Of a DNA stretch of 64,000 nt, positions 1-10,616 are shown piece by piece. The stretch is from Chelonoidis abingdonii (Eukaryota > Chordata > Testudines > Testudinidae). The number at the start of each line of letters is the position of its first letter. Position 1 is the stretch's first letter. Both the position numbers and the translations under genes were made by a program. Under the pieces are notes generated by a model, which had not been told where the DNA came from, made no database searches, and saw nothing but the letters and a program-made list of their open reading frames with translations. The stretch is from positions 45,845,132 through 45,909,131 of the forward strand of contig NC_133771.1 of NCBI RefSeq assembly GCF_003597395.2, given 5' to 3'.

Positions 1-82
1 TAAACAAACTGTCTCTTGGCCCACCAGTAGATTACTTTGACAGGCCACCAGTGGCCCGCGGACTGCAGGTTGCCCGCCGCTG
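1..82. repeat. 3' end of a hAT-type DNA transposon, cut by window start
   Basis: The sequence ends in gcaggttgcccgccgctg. This resembles the terminal inverted repeat of the better preserved hAT at 36102-36408, whose right end is gcaggttgcctacctctg. The left part lies outside the window, so length and target duplication cannot be checked. Family assignment rests on this end alone. Confidence 0.45.
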
Positions 83-2555
83 GACTATTGTGTAGTGTTC
101 TCCATGCCCATTGAGCACGGTTCCTGAATCCTTTAACCTTTTTAGTTTTTCCCTTATTTGTTTACATTTGCTGAGTATGTGGTTTAAACTCAGTGTAAGG
201 GTCATTGGCTCAAGGAAATGGCTAGTGAGGAGAGAATATCCCAGAGTTGGGATCTCCTGCCCCCTGTCCTGAGTGATCCACAATGAGACTAGGAATTAAG
301 CCCTCCCAGGGATCTTGGGCCTGGACTTATTGGGATGGCAAAGACTCCACCACATGGGAATGAGAAAAAGAAGTCCTTGAGGTCAGGAAGGCATCTGGGT
401 AAAGGGAGTTAGGGGGAGGACCAAGATCCTTTTGTCATCTGATTCCTTTAGGGTAGTATAGAAGCCAGGAAAATTCCCCATGATAGCAGAACCATTCCCC
501 TGTTTACAGTTAGGTATATATTTGTCCTAATATGTGATTCCACCTTATTAGGATATTATTTGGTCCCAGTTCTGTATATTTACCATGATACATAACTAAG
601 TAAAACCATAGTGGAGTATTCTTTTAGTAGTGACCAGAGTTAGTCCAATTGACTAGTCTTTGAATTAATGTACGGTCTTGAGTAAAATTAAATGAATTTG
701 TATTCTGAAGAAATGCTAAATTCCAGTGCTGAAAATTACAAACGTGTTGAGTGTCCACACTTCCTACTGAATTCAGTGGGAGCTGTGAGTGCTCAGCATC
801 TCTGGAAAAAAAATACAAACACTTTGTCTGGCACCAATACAAGTACACCATACTCAACAAACTGATGCTGCTGAATACTAATACTGACTAGATAAGGGTA
901 AACTACACTCCACTGTCATCACTGCCATAATTCAGACTCCTACAGCCAGTATACAAAGACAATTCACCCCATATTAGTTCCAATACTATATATAAGTCAG
1001 TATGAAAGCCTTTTAATGTAAATAATCAGGGTGCTGGACACAAGAAAGGAAGATAAAGTGGTACACTTGGTTGAAGAAGAATTTATCCATTCTATAACAT
1101 TAAAACTACTTTCAGTTCCCTTGGTGAGACATTTAAGCTATTTCTGTCTTAGTGCTTGATTTTAAAATACTGTGTATAGCTTTTGTCCAAGGTCTTTTTA
1201 ATCTCATGAGGCAGTACTGCTATGAAAATTGAACAAACTAATCTTGGTTTCATGGAGTGTTATTTGTGGATTCATCCAAAATACTTCCCATATTGAATTT
1301 CTGTGCAATAAATGTACTTTTTCTAATGTGCTTCACTGTGCACTTATGTCAGTAACGATATTTTCCTGGTTATGTATGATATAACAAACAGATTATTTGA
1401 GGACGCATATTCCAAGTAATTCAGATCAATGATTTGTCAGATGTGAAATACCAGGGAATACATAGTATGAAGGTATTTACATGTGTTTTGAGAGATATAT
1501 AAAAAGAAACTCTTAGAAAATATTCTCTTGGGTATTGGAGGTATATGAAGTGAAATACAGAATATCTCACATTATCAGTTCTATTCAGGCAGACCCCTGC
1601 ACCCATGTAGAGCCTCATTGACCAGTGGGGTCATAATATGCTCAGAAAGCATCAGGGATCATGACTGTAAAACCTTGCATAATGAGGCCCAGATTTTGCC
1701 CAGAGGTTCTGTGCATTTCCACAATATACACATTTCATAATAAAAACTCTACTTTCCATGACATCTACAGTTATCTCTGTTTAAACAACTGTGCATTTGG
1801 AAGGCTGCCATTTGTGATTTTTACTAAGGAATATTACAGTATCTGTCTATCCTGGGGTTTACTGTAGTACTGATTGCTCCAGTATCTAAGCTCTTAGTTA
1901 TTACATTTATTAATTTTGTGCTGACCATATCTCTTGCTCTTCTGCCCTGTGGTGAATTACCTTCATCTTTCTGCCGACTGCAGCTTGCCCTTCCCTGTAG
2001 TGATTCCCATAATCCTGGCCCTTCTAGAATAAAAGAAGGGAAGGTGCCTGAGGCTGCCAGATTATTTTATGTTGCAGGACCCTCTGGATGAGGTTACCTG
2101 AATTTTCATCTTGGCTTGGAGACAGAAGATTTAGGTGAATCTTTCTAAAAAGACAGCAGATTTCTTAGTAAAACAAGCTTTATTTGAAAAAGAGTAGAGA
2201 AAACAGGATTAAATAAAAATAAATTGTTCCCTGAAGATACTATAGGCTTTATATTGTCAAAATGCTAGCTAATGTAGGCTAATTTCAGTTTCTGTCAGAG
2301 ATGAACAAACTTACAGTCTTCACAAGCAAAGATTCCTCTGGGGCACCTGTGAGCCTAGGTGACAGCCTGGCATGCCATTACCCTAAGCTGCCTCTTTTTG
2401 TGGGTGTCTGTCTCTCTCTTAAGTAGGACAAACTTCCTGACAGTTCAGAGACTCCCAGGTGTTATGTTATTGCTGTGGGTTCGGTAAAATATCATTGAAG
2501 CTGGTAGGAGCTCTAAGAAACAGTTATGCTCCTTCATAGCAGCCCCACATAAAAT
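83..2555. other. Gene-free unique sequence
   Basis: This is AT-rich DNA with only short open frames on both strands, none resembling a known family. I see no repeat family here apart from a 26-base string at 144-169 that recurs exactly at 4415-4440. Confidence 0.6.
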
Positions 2556-2559
2556 TAAG

Positions 2560-2990
2560 GCATATGTGAGTCCATCCAGAAATTAAAAATATTTGGACAA
2601 AGGGTTTTGCTTGGTATTGTTTTAGGTGAAAGGAGGAGGAGGAGGGAAAAACTCAGAGATAGGCAAGGCAAAAATAGAGAGATTGGGCATAAAGCTTGAC
2701 ACAGACTGGTCAAGTGCAATGTATCACCTGTGAGACGTCTAGAGAGGGGGCTTTTGGGCCTGGTGCTGGCTAAAAGATCTGAAGTAGTAAACAAAGAAAC
2801 TATGTCCTGTTGCTTTGGCTCCTTCTGTGTTCAGGGAAACAGAACTTTGTACATTCTTTGTAAATAAACAAGATTACATCAGAGATACCAGATTTCATCA
2901 TCAATTTCTTCTTCTAATTGGAATAACATGACACCTCAAATTGTTGGCTAGCTGCTCTGGCCAAAAAGGTAACATTACTAACATATTTCC
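2560..2990 (+). mobile_element. LTR-like repeat, copy A
   Basis: Positions about 2832-2974 match 33943-34095. Both carry aaacagaactttgt, then a polyadenylation-type taaataaa, then agatt(a/g)catca, and later ttggcta followed by a purine-rich stretch. That order fits the R/U5 part of an endogenous retrovirus LTR. The two copies are 31 kb apart with no retroviral genes between them, so they look like independent solo LTRs. The left boundary is approximate. Confidence 0.45.
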
Positions 2991-3314
2991 TAATTCTACT
3001 TTGTTTCTGGAGATCTTCTGTTAGCTAAATACCTTCCTACCTCCAAATCAATTCCAGGTCATTCTCATATAGTCATTAAGTGCAATGGCCCTGGAGATGG
3101 TTTCTCCTCTGATTAGGTGGCCTTAATGACCTTATTTACTGATCTCAATTGCCTCCTTACCTGAAGTCGGTGGTGTCTAAATATTTTGGAGCAGGCTTTG
3201 CTTTCATGAAATAGCTTTTTATCCTGTGACTTCGCCATTAAAATCATTTTTGAAATTAAGCTTAAAATCCCATGTATGGATATTCACAGCTGTTTAAATG
3301 ACATTAGTTATTAA
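2991..3314. other. Gene-free sequence
   Basis: No open frame of note and no recognised repeat. Confidence 0.5.
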
Positions 3315-3316
3315 GG

Positions 3317-3418
3317 AGGAGATTTTCAAAGGCACAAAAGGGGAAGAGGCCCCCACCTCCCATTTACTTTCAACAAAAGCTGTTGCCTAGCTACGCTCTG
3401 TGCCTTTGAAAATTCCCC
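3317..3418. repeat. Short palindromic MITE
   Basis: The left end reads gattttcaaaggcaca and the right end tgtgcctttgaaaattcc, which are inverted copies enclosing about 65 bases. The same gattttcaaa-type core appears in the 34.6-35.2 kb repeat, so this looks like a member of a short fold-back DNA transposon family. Confidence 0.5.
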
Positions 3419-3995
3419 AGACACTTTTCCACACTGAGCCTTTTATCTTCTGATTAAAAAGCAATTGTGAAAAAATGATTTTTAGAGTTAAATACATATT
3501 GAAAAACATAAACCATAACAAGTTAATTTCTTGTTTCATATCCTATTTTATATGTGTAATTCCTGAAACTGAAGAAACAGCTCAATTTACTGAAGTGTTT
3601 AAGTGTTCCACTCTACTCTAATATGATCAAAATTTAATGAAATAAAGATAAAGAAGAACTGGTGCAAGATCCAAACATAAAATTAAACATAGTAGGATAG
3701 TGTAGTGTGTTCTAATAAACCTATTTTAATCCAGCTGAGATATTTGGGAAATAAATGTGTGGAATAAGAGATAGTGATGTGTAAAGAGAAAAAAATGGGA
3801 GAGAAATTAATTGCTGATGTCAATGTAGAAATGTGGTAATTGTCTTCAAGAGAAGAAGAGGGAGGAGTCAAAAACAATTGAGATTGCAAAACTGAGGCAT
3901 AGGGAGAGTCGTAGAATTGTCAACGATGACAGAGCAGGGTAGAAACTGGAAGGGTTTAGATGGAAAAAGTACTTCATTTTTCACCATATTGGTCT
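3419..3995. other. Gene-free sequence, weak MIR-like core
   Basis: There is no supported gene. Around 3886-3950 the text aaaactgaggcatagggaga resembles a MIR core, but the match is too short to annotate by itself. Confidence 0.4.
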
Positions 3996-3999
3996 CATC

Positions 4000-4165
4000 C
4001 TTTGTCTTTAAAGCACTGTGTAAAAGAGGGCAAGCACTACAAGGCAATTATACACATAGGTTATGCAACTTGCCCAAAGACAGACAGACAGTCAGAGAAA
4101 GAACTTTTGATTCCCAGTCCTGGGCCCTATTGCCTACTCTACTGCCTCTGTATTGTGGAAATTCA
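4000..4165 (-). repeat. MIR SINE fragment
   Basis: The stretch tatgcaacttgcccaaagac, followed by gattcccagtcctgggccc, matches the order of a MIR element read on the minus strand. MIR is an ancient amniote tRNA-derived SINE. The copy is strongly diverged. Confidence 0.5.
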
Positions 4166-4474
4166 GGCAAGTTATCACAAGGTCTCTAATATTTATTCTT
4201 AATGTTTCTTTCCCCTCATTGACAACAAAAGGTCTAAATAGCAATTCTTTAATATTTTCTAATAAACATTATGAAAAGAAGTGCCCTTGTATTACAAGCC
4301 ATTTAGGTTTTTGTCCCTCTTCCCCCCCATACACACTTGTTAAGGAAGTCATTGTGTAAATACTATGGCTGTTGACTATAGTGATGAATGGGAAGACATC
4401 TTTCAGCAAACTCAAGTTTTTCCCTTATTTGTTTACATTTAGGCCAAATAGTTTTGTATGGATAGTTGGGTTTA

Positions 4475-4740
4475 TGTTTTCTAAAGTGCATTACTTTGTA
4501 TTTATCAACATTGAATTTCATCTGCTAATTTGTTGACCAGTCACCCCACTTTGTGAAATTCATTTGTAACTCATCACAGTTAGCTTTGGACTTAACTATC
4601 TTGAGTAATTTTGTGTCATCTACAAACTTTGCCACCTCACTGTTTACCTGTTTTTTCCAGATCATTTATGAAAATGTTGGACAACACTTGTCGCAGTACA
4701 GATCTTTGGGGGACCCCTGCCAATTACCTCTTTCTACTCT
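4475..4740 (-). repeat. CR1 LINE fragment, first part of an interrupted copy
   Basis: This is antisense CR1 text from the reverse-transcriptase side of ORF2, including cttgagtaattttgtgtcat and tacagatctttgggggaccc. It stops at tttctactct where a solo LTR begins, and resumes at 5556 as gaaaacttaggagaaag, then ttttaaccagttatggatcc. Confidence 0.8.
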
Positions 4741-5555
4741 TTTCATGGTTCCCTCCCCAGTCTGGACTCTGGGGTACGCTGAGGGGACCCACATGAAAGA
4801 CTCCCTATGCTTATATTTCACCAGCTTAGGTTAAAAACTTCCCGAAGGCACAAATTCCTTTCCTTGTCCTTGGATGGTATTGTTGCCAGCACCAAGTGAT
4901 TTAAAGAAATGTTCAGGGAGGGGCCACTTGCAGCCCTATCCCCCAAAAAAATATCCCCCCAAGCCCCTTCACCACCTTTCCTGCACGGGCTTGAGAATAA
5001 TATACCAACCAATAGGTTAATAAAGTGTGCACAGACGAAATCCCTGGTTTTAAGACACTGAAAATCAATCAGGTTCTTAAAAGAAGAATTTGATTGAAAA
5101 ATGGTAAAAGAATCACACCTGCAAAATAAAAAGATTTAAAGCACAGAGGATTCCCCTCTGACTCTGCTTCCCAGTTACAAAACAAAAATAAAAATACCTC
5201 ATAGCATAGGGAAAATTCGCAAGCTAAAATAAAAGATAATCTAAAACATTTCCTTGCTGTTACTTACAATTTCTGTAATTTTAGATGTATCATTTCAGAA
5301 TCTTATTAGGAACTGGTTTACCTGCTTGGTCTCTCTCTTTGTCCTGAAAGGGAACCAACAAAAAGAGCACAAACAAAATCTTCCCTCTCCCCCAGATTTG
5401 AAAGTATCTTCTTTACCCATTGGTCCTTCTGGTCAGGTGCCAACTAGGTTAATTGAATTGTTTAACCCCTTACAGATAATTGATTCTGTACCTCTGGCCA
5501 GGAAGGATTTTATGTTACTGCATACATAAAGGTTGTTACACTTCCCTTTATGACA
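4741..5555 (-). mobile_element. Solo LTR inserted into CR1, TSD ACTCT
   Basis: An 815-bp element running from tttcatggttccctcccc to ctttatgaca. Reversed, it starts TGTCATAAAG and ends CATGAAA, close to the usual TG...CA ends with one decayed end base. It is flanked by a perfect 5-bp duplication, ACTCT, at 4736-4740 and 5556-5560, as expected for a retroviral integrase. It contains no retroviral gene. Its TGTCATAAA start and taaggggttaa segment resemble the oppositely oriented LTR at 7427-8436. Confidence 0.8.
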
Positions 5556-5649
5556 ACTCTGAAAACTTAGGAGAAAGGGGTAGGAATTAATGCTATCTTT
5601 TAACCAGTTATGGATCCATGAATGACCTTCTTATCTCATGACTGCTTAT
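5556..5649 (-). repeat. CR1 LINE fragment, middle part
   Basis: This continues the CR1 interrupted by the LTR at 4741-5555. It ends at catgactgcttat, where hAT sequence takes over. Confidence 0.75.
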
Positions 5650-5781
5650 CCCTGGAGCAGCGATCTGTGGCCAGTAGGAGCCGCAATCGTCTGGATCTGT
5701 GGATGGGGCAGGTAAACACACTGGCCTGGCCCGCCATGGAGTTTCCCTACAAAAGTGGTGACCCCTGTTTGAGAAACCCTG
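5650..5781. mobile_element. Truncated hAT transposon end inside CR1
   Basis: GC-rich text (ggagcagcgatctgtggcca ... cctggcccgccatgg) ends in cctgtttgagaaaccctg, a hAT-type terminal repeat. CR1 resumes at 5782 with aactagatccactggatcac. The left terminus is missing and some CR1 sequence is lost there. The right flank aactagat contains CTAGA, the target core also seen at the hATs at 36.1 and 49.5 kb. Confidence 0.65.
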
Positions 5782-6560
5782 AACTAGATCCACTGGATCA
5801 CCCTTGTCTATGTATTTGTTGACACTCTCAAAGAATTTTAATGCATTGGTAAGGCATGATTTCCCTTTACAAAAGCCATGTTGACTCTTCCCCAACATAG
5901 TGTGTTCATCTATGTGTCTGATAATTCTGTTCTTTACTATAGGTTCAACCAATTTTCCTGGCACTGAACTTAAGTTTACTGACCTGTAATTGCAAGGATC
6001 GCCTCTAGAGTCTTTTAAAAAAATCAGCATCACATCAGTTATCTGCCAGTCATCTGGTACAGAGGTCAATTTAAGTGACTGGTCACATTTAATAGATTTA
6101 TCATATTTGAATTCCATCAGAACTTTGGGGTGAATACCATCTGGTCCTGGTGACTTATTACTGTTTAATTTATCATTTGTTCCAAACCACCTTTATTGAC
6201 ACCTCAATCTGGGATAACTCTTTAGATTTGTCACCTAAAAGGAAAGGCACAGGTGTAAGAATCTCCCTCGTATCCTCTGCAATGTAGACCGATGCAAATG
6301 ATTCATTTAACTTCTCTGCAACAGCCTTGTCTTGCTTGAGTGGTCCTTTAGCACCTCACTCATCCAGCAGTCCTACTGATTGTTTGGCAGGCTCCTTTCT
6401 ACTGATGTACTTAAAAAAATATTTTGCTGTTAGTTTTCATGTCTTTTGTTCGTTGCTCTTCACATTCTTTGTTGGCCTACCTAATTATACTTTTATGGGA
6501 TTTTTTTTTTATTCCAGGAAAGACTTTTTTTTGCCTTCAGGCATAATTCACAATGTCCAC
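5782..6560 (-). pseudogene. CR1 LINE ORF2 (reverse transcriptase) fragment
   Basis: The minus strand encodes the N-terminal part of a CR1-type reverse transcriptase, the enzyme that copies the LINE RNA at the target site. Between about 6117 and 5790 one frame reads VPDDWQITDV, then DPCNYRSVNLSSVPGKLVE, KNRIIRHIDEH, LGKSQHGFCKGKSCLTN and NKYIDKGDPVD. These are the conserved early RT motifs. The frame then runs into the hAT insertion and becomes foreign. The catalytic YADD-type box is not present. Upstream coding sequence, to about 6560, is recognisable at DNA level but frameshifted. The copy is dead. Confidence 0.8.
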
Positions 6561-6775
6561 CAGCCATTCTAAAAAGTGACATAACCTTTTTGCTGATAGT
6601 CATAATTACCAAAAAATAACTGTATCCTTTCATTTGTTGATCCTGAAATCCTGTTTAGAAACTTGTAGAAAGTGTGTTCGGGAAGTAGAGGGTAAGACTG
6701 AATATCTCTGTGGGTTTAACCCTAACAGTGTATTTAGAAGGTCCCCATCACTGTGGCTTCTGAGCATCTCACAAA

Positions 6776-7015
6776 CAATTCATAGATTCCAAGGCCAGAA
6801 GGGACCATTGTGATCATCTAGTCTGACCTCCTGTATAACAAAGACCATATAACTTCCCCCAGAACACTCCTATAGTGTATCTTTTAAAAGAAAAGAACAT
6901 CCATTCTTTATTTAAAAATTGCTAGTGATGGAGAATCCACTAGGATCATTGGTAAATTGTCCCAATGGTTAATTATTCTCACTGTTAAAAATGTATTTAC
7001 TTATTTCCAGTCTGA
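6776..7015 (-). repeat. CR1 LINE 3' end
   Basis: Starts ttcatagattccaaggccag, then agggaccattgtgatcatct and agtctgacctcctgtataac. This is the antisense of the turtle-type CR1 3' untranslated region, beginning at its short terminal repeat unit. It is truncated at its 5' side, the usual state of CR1 copies. Confidence 0.85.
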
Positions 7016-7069
7016 ATGCCTGCAAAATTATAGCTGCAAGGTATAACTCTGAGGTTAGCAATTATTATT

Positions 7070-7195
7070 ATGTCCCCTTTTATTGCAGGCAGAAGTGCAG
7101 CTAGGGGGATGATTTACTCAAAGTTACACAGGAAGTCTGCGGTAGTTCTGGGAATTGAACCCAGATCAGAGTTCCTCTTCAATGCCTTAATCACC
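7070..7195 (-). repeat. MIR SINE fragment
   Basis: Antisense MIR features in order: tattattatgtcccctttta, then agttacacaggaagt, then attgaacccagatcagagtt. It lies directly beside the CR1 3' end. Confidence 0.6.
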
Positions 7196-7426
7196 AAACC
7201 TACCTTCTAAAAAAGGAGATCCTGATCAATTTTGCTCCCAAACACAACCAGGATGTCTGAGAGCATTGGACTGGGAGTTGTAGCCCAACTCATTTTATAT
7301 ATTATATATAGTCAAAACAGTAGAGCTTTAGCGGGGCTTCTGGTCACTATTCAGGTGGCTGATGGCACTCCTTTTTGGGCCTTACGATGTGTCTCAGATG
7401 GGCAGCAGCAATCTGCTAATGCGCAT

Positions 7427-8436
7427 TGTCATAAACAGATAAGAAAAGTTAATAGCACAGAAGTACTTTATATCTCTTTGACTGTAAAGGGTTAACAAGT
7501 TCAGTAAGCCTGAGACAGGATAACTTCAATCTTGGAGAGGGAATTTCTGTGTGGCTGTTAGATTATTTTGTTTTGTTGATTACGCCTGGGGACTCAGAGG
7601 ACGCAGAGTGCAACCAGGTTCTCTCAGAACTCCCTGAACAGCTCTTATAAGTTAAAATAGTGAGACGATAAATAAAGCAATTAGCTTATGTTGTTTTCTT
7701 TATTGCACAATAGTGCATTTGCTGAGGAGTTTTAATTGTAGCATTGCTGGAACGGAGTTTAATTGTGTTATTTGCTGAAAGGAGTTCAAATTTGTACTTT
7801 CTGAAAGGATTTAATTGGTACTTAGTAAGGACTTAGGCGAGGTATTCCCATGCCTATAGCTAAAAACCTGTACCTATTCCATTTTAACATTACAAAGATA
7901 ATTTTTACCTGTTTCTCTCTTCTATATAATAAGTTTCTGTTATAGAACCTGATTGTTTCTATTTCGGTGACCCCAGGATAGGGTCGGATTCACCAGATAT
8001 TGGTGGGAGAGGTGAGTGAAGGGGAGAGAGGCTAATTCACTCTGTGTCGGATTACTTTCTCTCTCAGGGAAGTCTGGAAGGGGGAGAGAGAAGGATGGAG
8101 GAAGTCAACTTTTCCTCTCTGTTTTGTGATGCAAGGAGTTTGATCACAGTATCTTCCAGGGTACCCAGGGGGAAGCCTGGGAGAGGAACAACAGTGGGGG
8201 TAAATGGGTTTACTTTCTGTGGTAAGATCGGGACTGGGTCTTGGGGGTCCCCGCGAACAAGGTTTGGGGGACAAAAGTGTACAGGCCTGGCTTCCTGCTT
8301 GTAGTGTACCAGGCACTGGAATTCCTGGTTGGTGGCAGAGCTACAAGTACTGAGCTGGTAATTAAGCTTAGAGGAATTCATGCTGGTACCCCATCTTTGG
8401 ACGCTAAGGTTCAGAGTGGGGAATTGTACCATGACA
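7427..8436 (+). mobile_element. Solo LTR, 1010 bp, TSD CGCAT
   Basis: The element starts TGTCATAAACAG and ends GTACCATGACA, so it has TG...CA ends with inverted TGTCAT/ATGACA termini. It is flanked by perfect 5-bp duplications, CGCAT, at 7422-7426 and 8437-8441. Internal text such as gtaaagggttaacaag and ttatagaacctgattg places it in the same broad LTR group as the copy at 4741-5555, in the opposite orientation. No retroviral gene remains. Open frames inside it, including a 175-codon one on the minus strand, look like chance. Confidence 0.8.
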
Positions 8437-8964
8437 CGCATCTTATCATAACTTATTGAAATTGTTAAAGAGGCATCACTGATTCTGTCTTCAATATCAC
8501 TGCAGAACTGCACAATAGGAACACTGTGGAGAATAGCACAGTTTGTCAGTGCTAAATGCCAGCCTGGTTCCATAAAATTAATAAGCATCACTTAGGCCTG
8601 GTCTACACTAGTCTGTTATTTCGGAATTAGCTGAGTTAATTAGTAAAAAAAATGATTCCGTCCAAACCGTTTTTTTCGATTTAAAGGGCTCTTTAATTCT
8701 ATTTCTGTACTCTTCCTCGGCAAGTGGAGTAGTGCTTAAATTGAGATCACAATCCCGGGTTAAAGGTATTGTGGATGCAATTTGACACTATTAGCCTCCA
8801 GGAGCTATCCCAGAGTGCTCCCTTGTGACTACTTTGGACAACACTCTCAACTTCAATGCACTAGCAGTGGGCAGGAAAAGCCCTGGGAACTTTTGAATTT
8901 CATTTCCTGTTTGGTCACCATCAGCACAAGTGACCATCAGCACAGTCCACCATCACAAGCGACC

Positions 8965-10425
8965 ATGCAGAGTCCACCATCACAGGAGGTCATGCAGTCC
9001 CAGATTCAGAGATGAGCTCCAGCATGGTCCAGACAGGAGGTATTGGATCTCATCGCATATTGGGGAGACGAGTCTGTTATGGCAGAACTATGTTCCAAAA
9101 AAAGGAACACAAATATGTACACTAAAGTCTCTAGGGCCATGACAGAAAGAAGCTAATTCAGGGACACAGAGCAGTGTCGTAAAAAAATCAAGGAGCTCAG
9201 ACAAGCGTACCAAAAAGCCAGGGAGGTGAATGGGTGCTCTGGGTCACAGCCCTATATATTCTGCTTCTACCGTGAGCTGCATGCAATTATGGGGGGTGAC
9301 GCCCCCACTACCCCACCACTGTCCGTGGACACCAGAAAAGCGGGAGTTGCACGGAGTGAGGAGGAAGAGTCATTGGAGGATGGAGAGGAAGAGGAGGAGG
9401 AGGAGGACAGTGCACAGGTGGCAAGTGGGGAATCCATTTCCCCTCCTAGCCAGGAACTATTCTTAACGCTGGAGCCAATAGCCTCCCTTCACTCCCAAGG
9501 CGGACTCCCAAACCATGACCCTGAAGAAAGTACTTCTGGTGAGTGAGAGCCTGATCAGAGCCACGTGGTGAGGGGCAAGGGGGAAACCCAGCTGCGCTGA
9601 GCTGTTCGTGAATAGTTTAAAGGGCTCATCCCTGCTTAGAGCCTCATTGGAGCCATGCGGTGGGTGCAGGGGGGGATGCGATGGGTTGTCTGAAGCGATC
9701 ATCCCAGAGAGTCCGCAGGCCCTCCTTTCATATGGCAAACTCACCAGGCATTGCTTGCTATGGGAAAGGGGGCCCAGCAGTTTGAAAGCATTGAAATGAA
9801 TGTAGAAGAAGCAGAACTCCATATGCCACTAGGCTGCCTGCAAGCTGAATTCTGTTGCCCGGTTGTGTGTGATGGCTTACTCACACCAAAGTGTCCCCTT
9901 GTTCTCTGAAATGTATCTTTTAAAATACTACCCTCCCATTTTCTCCTCCCGCAGGTGCAAATGTTTCAACGTGGCCCCTAACTACTCTGTCCCAGAGGTT
10001 GGTCCAGATTAGAAGGTGGAAAAAAATGAATTTGGGATGACATGTTTGCTGAATTCATGCAGTCCTCCCACACTGATGGAGCCCAACTGAAAGCATGGAG
10101 GCAAACAATTGCAGAGTCTCGTAAAGCATTACAGTAACACGAAAAGAGAAGGAATGTGTGCGATGAGAGCAGGCAGGACGCTATGGTCAAGCTTATGGGG
10201 GAGCAAACTGACATTCTCAGTTGTATGGTGGATCTAATGCGGGAAAGGCAGCAAGACCATAGACTGCTGCTGCAGCCCCTGTATAACCGCCCTCCCTCCT
10301 CCCCAAGTTCCATAGCCTCCTCACCCAGACGCCCCAGAACGCGAGGGGGGAGGCTATGGGGACCCACACACTCAACCCCAGAGGATCACCCAAGCAGCAG
10401 AAAGCTGGCATATGTGAACTTTTGA
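8965..10425 (+). pseudogene. Harbinger Myb/SANT-like DNA-binding protein gene, broken
   Basis: In Harbinger elements this protein binds the transposon ends and helps bring in the transposase. The start chosen is ATG at 8965 (MQSPPSQEVMQS). The Myb/SANT-like domain follows: APAWSRQEVLDLIAYWGDES, a middle segment, then CRKKIKELRQAYQKAREVNG and CFYRELHAIMGGD, then an acidic stretch of glutamates at about 9358-9410. A splice donor GTGAGT at 9539 and an acceptor after a pyrimidine tract ending at 9954 give an intron that joins in phase (TCT G|GT GCA). Exon 2 ends at TGA 10423-10425. Damage: stop codons at 9013-9015, 9154-9156 and 10136-10138, and a frameshift near 10035. Not functional as it stands. 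Confidence 0.8.
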
Positions 10426-10616
10426 TTTGGTTTCTGGACTTGTCCTTCCCTCCTCCTCCACCCCCCAAACCCAATACCCACCCACCCCATCTACCTTCAG
10501 ATTTCTCTCAGTGTGTTGTGCAACAAATAATAAAGAACAGTTTTTAAACAATTTTGACTTTATTTCCTTTCATATATATAGGAGGCAGGTAACTTCAAGA
10601 GAAACCAACACAACTG

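Noticed and set aside
8064..8591. 175-codon minus-strand frame
   Set aside because: It runs across the right border of the solo LTR into unique DNA, so it cannot be a single old gene.
9463..9822. 119-codon minus-strand frame in the Harbinger element
   Set aside because: It is antisense to the Myb-like gene and its intron, with no motif of its own.
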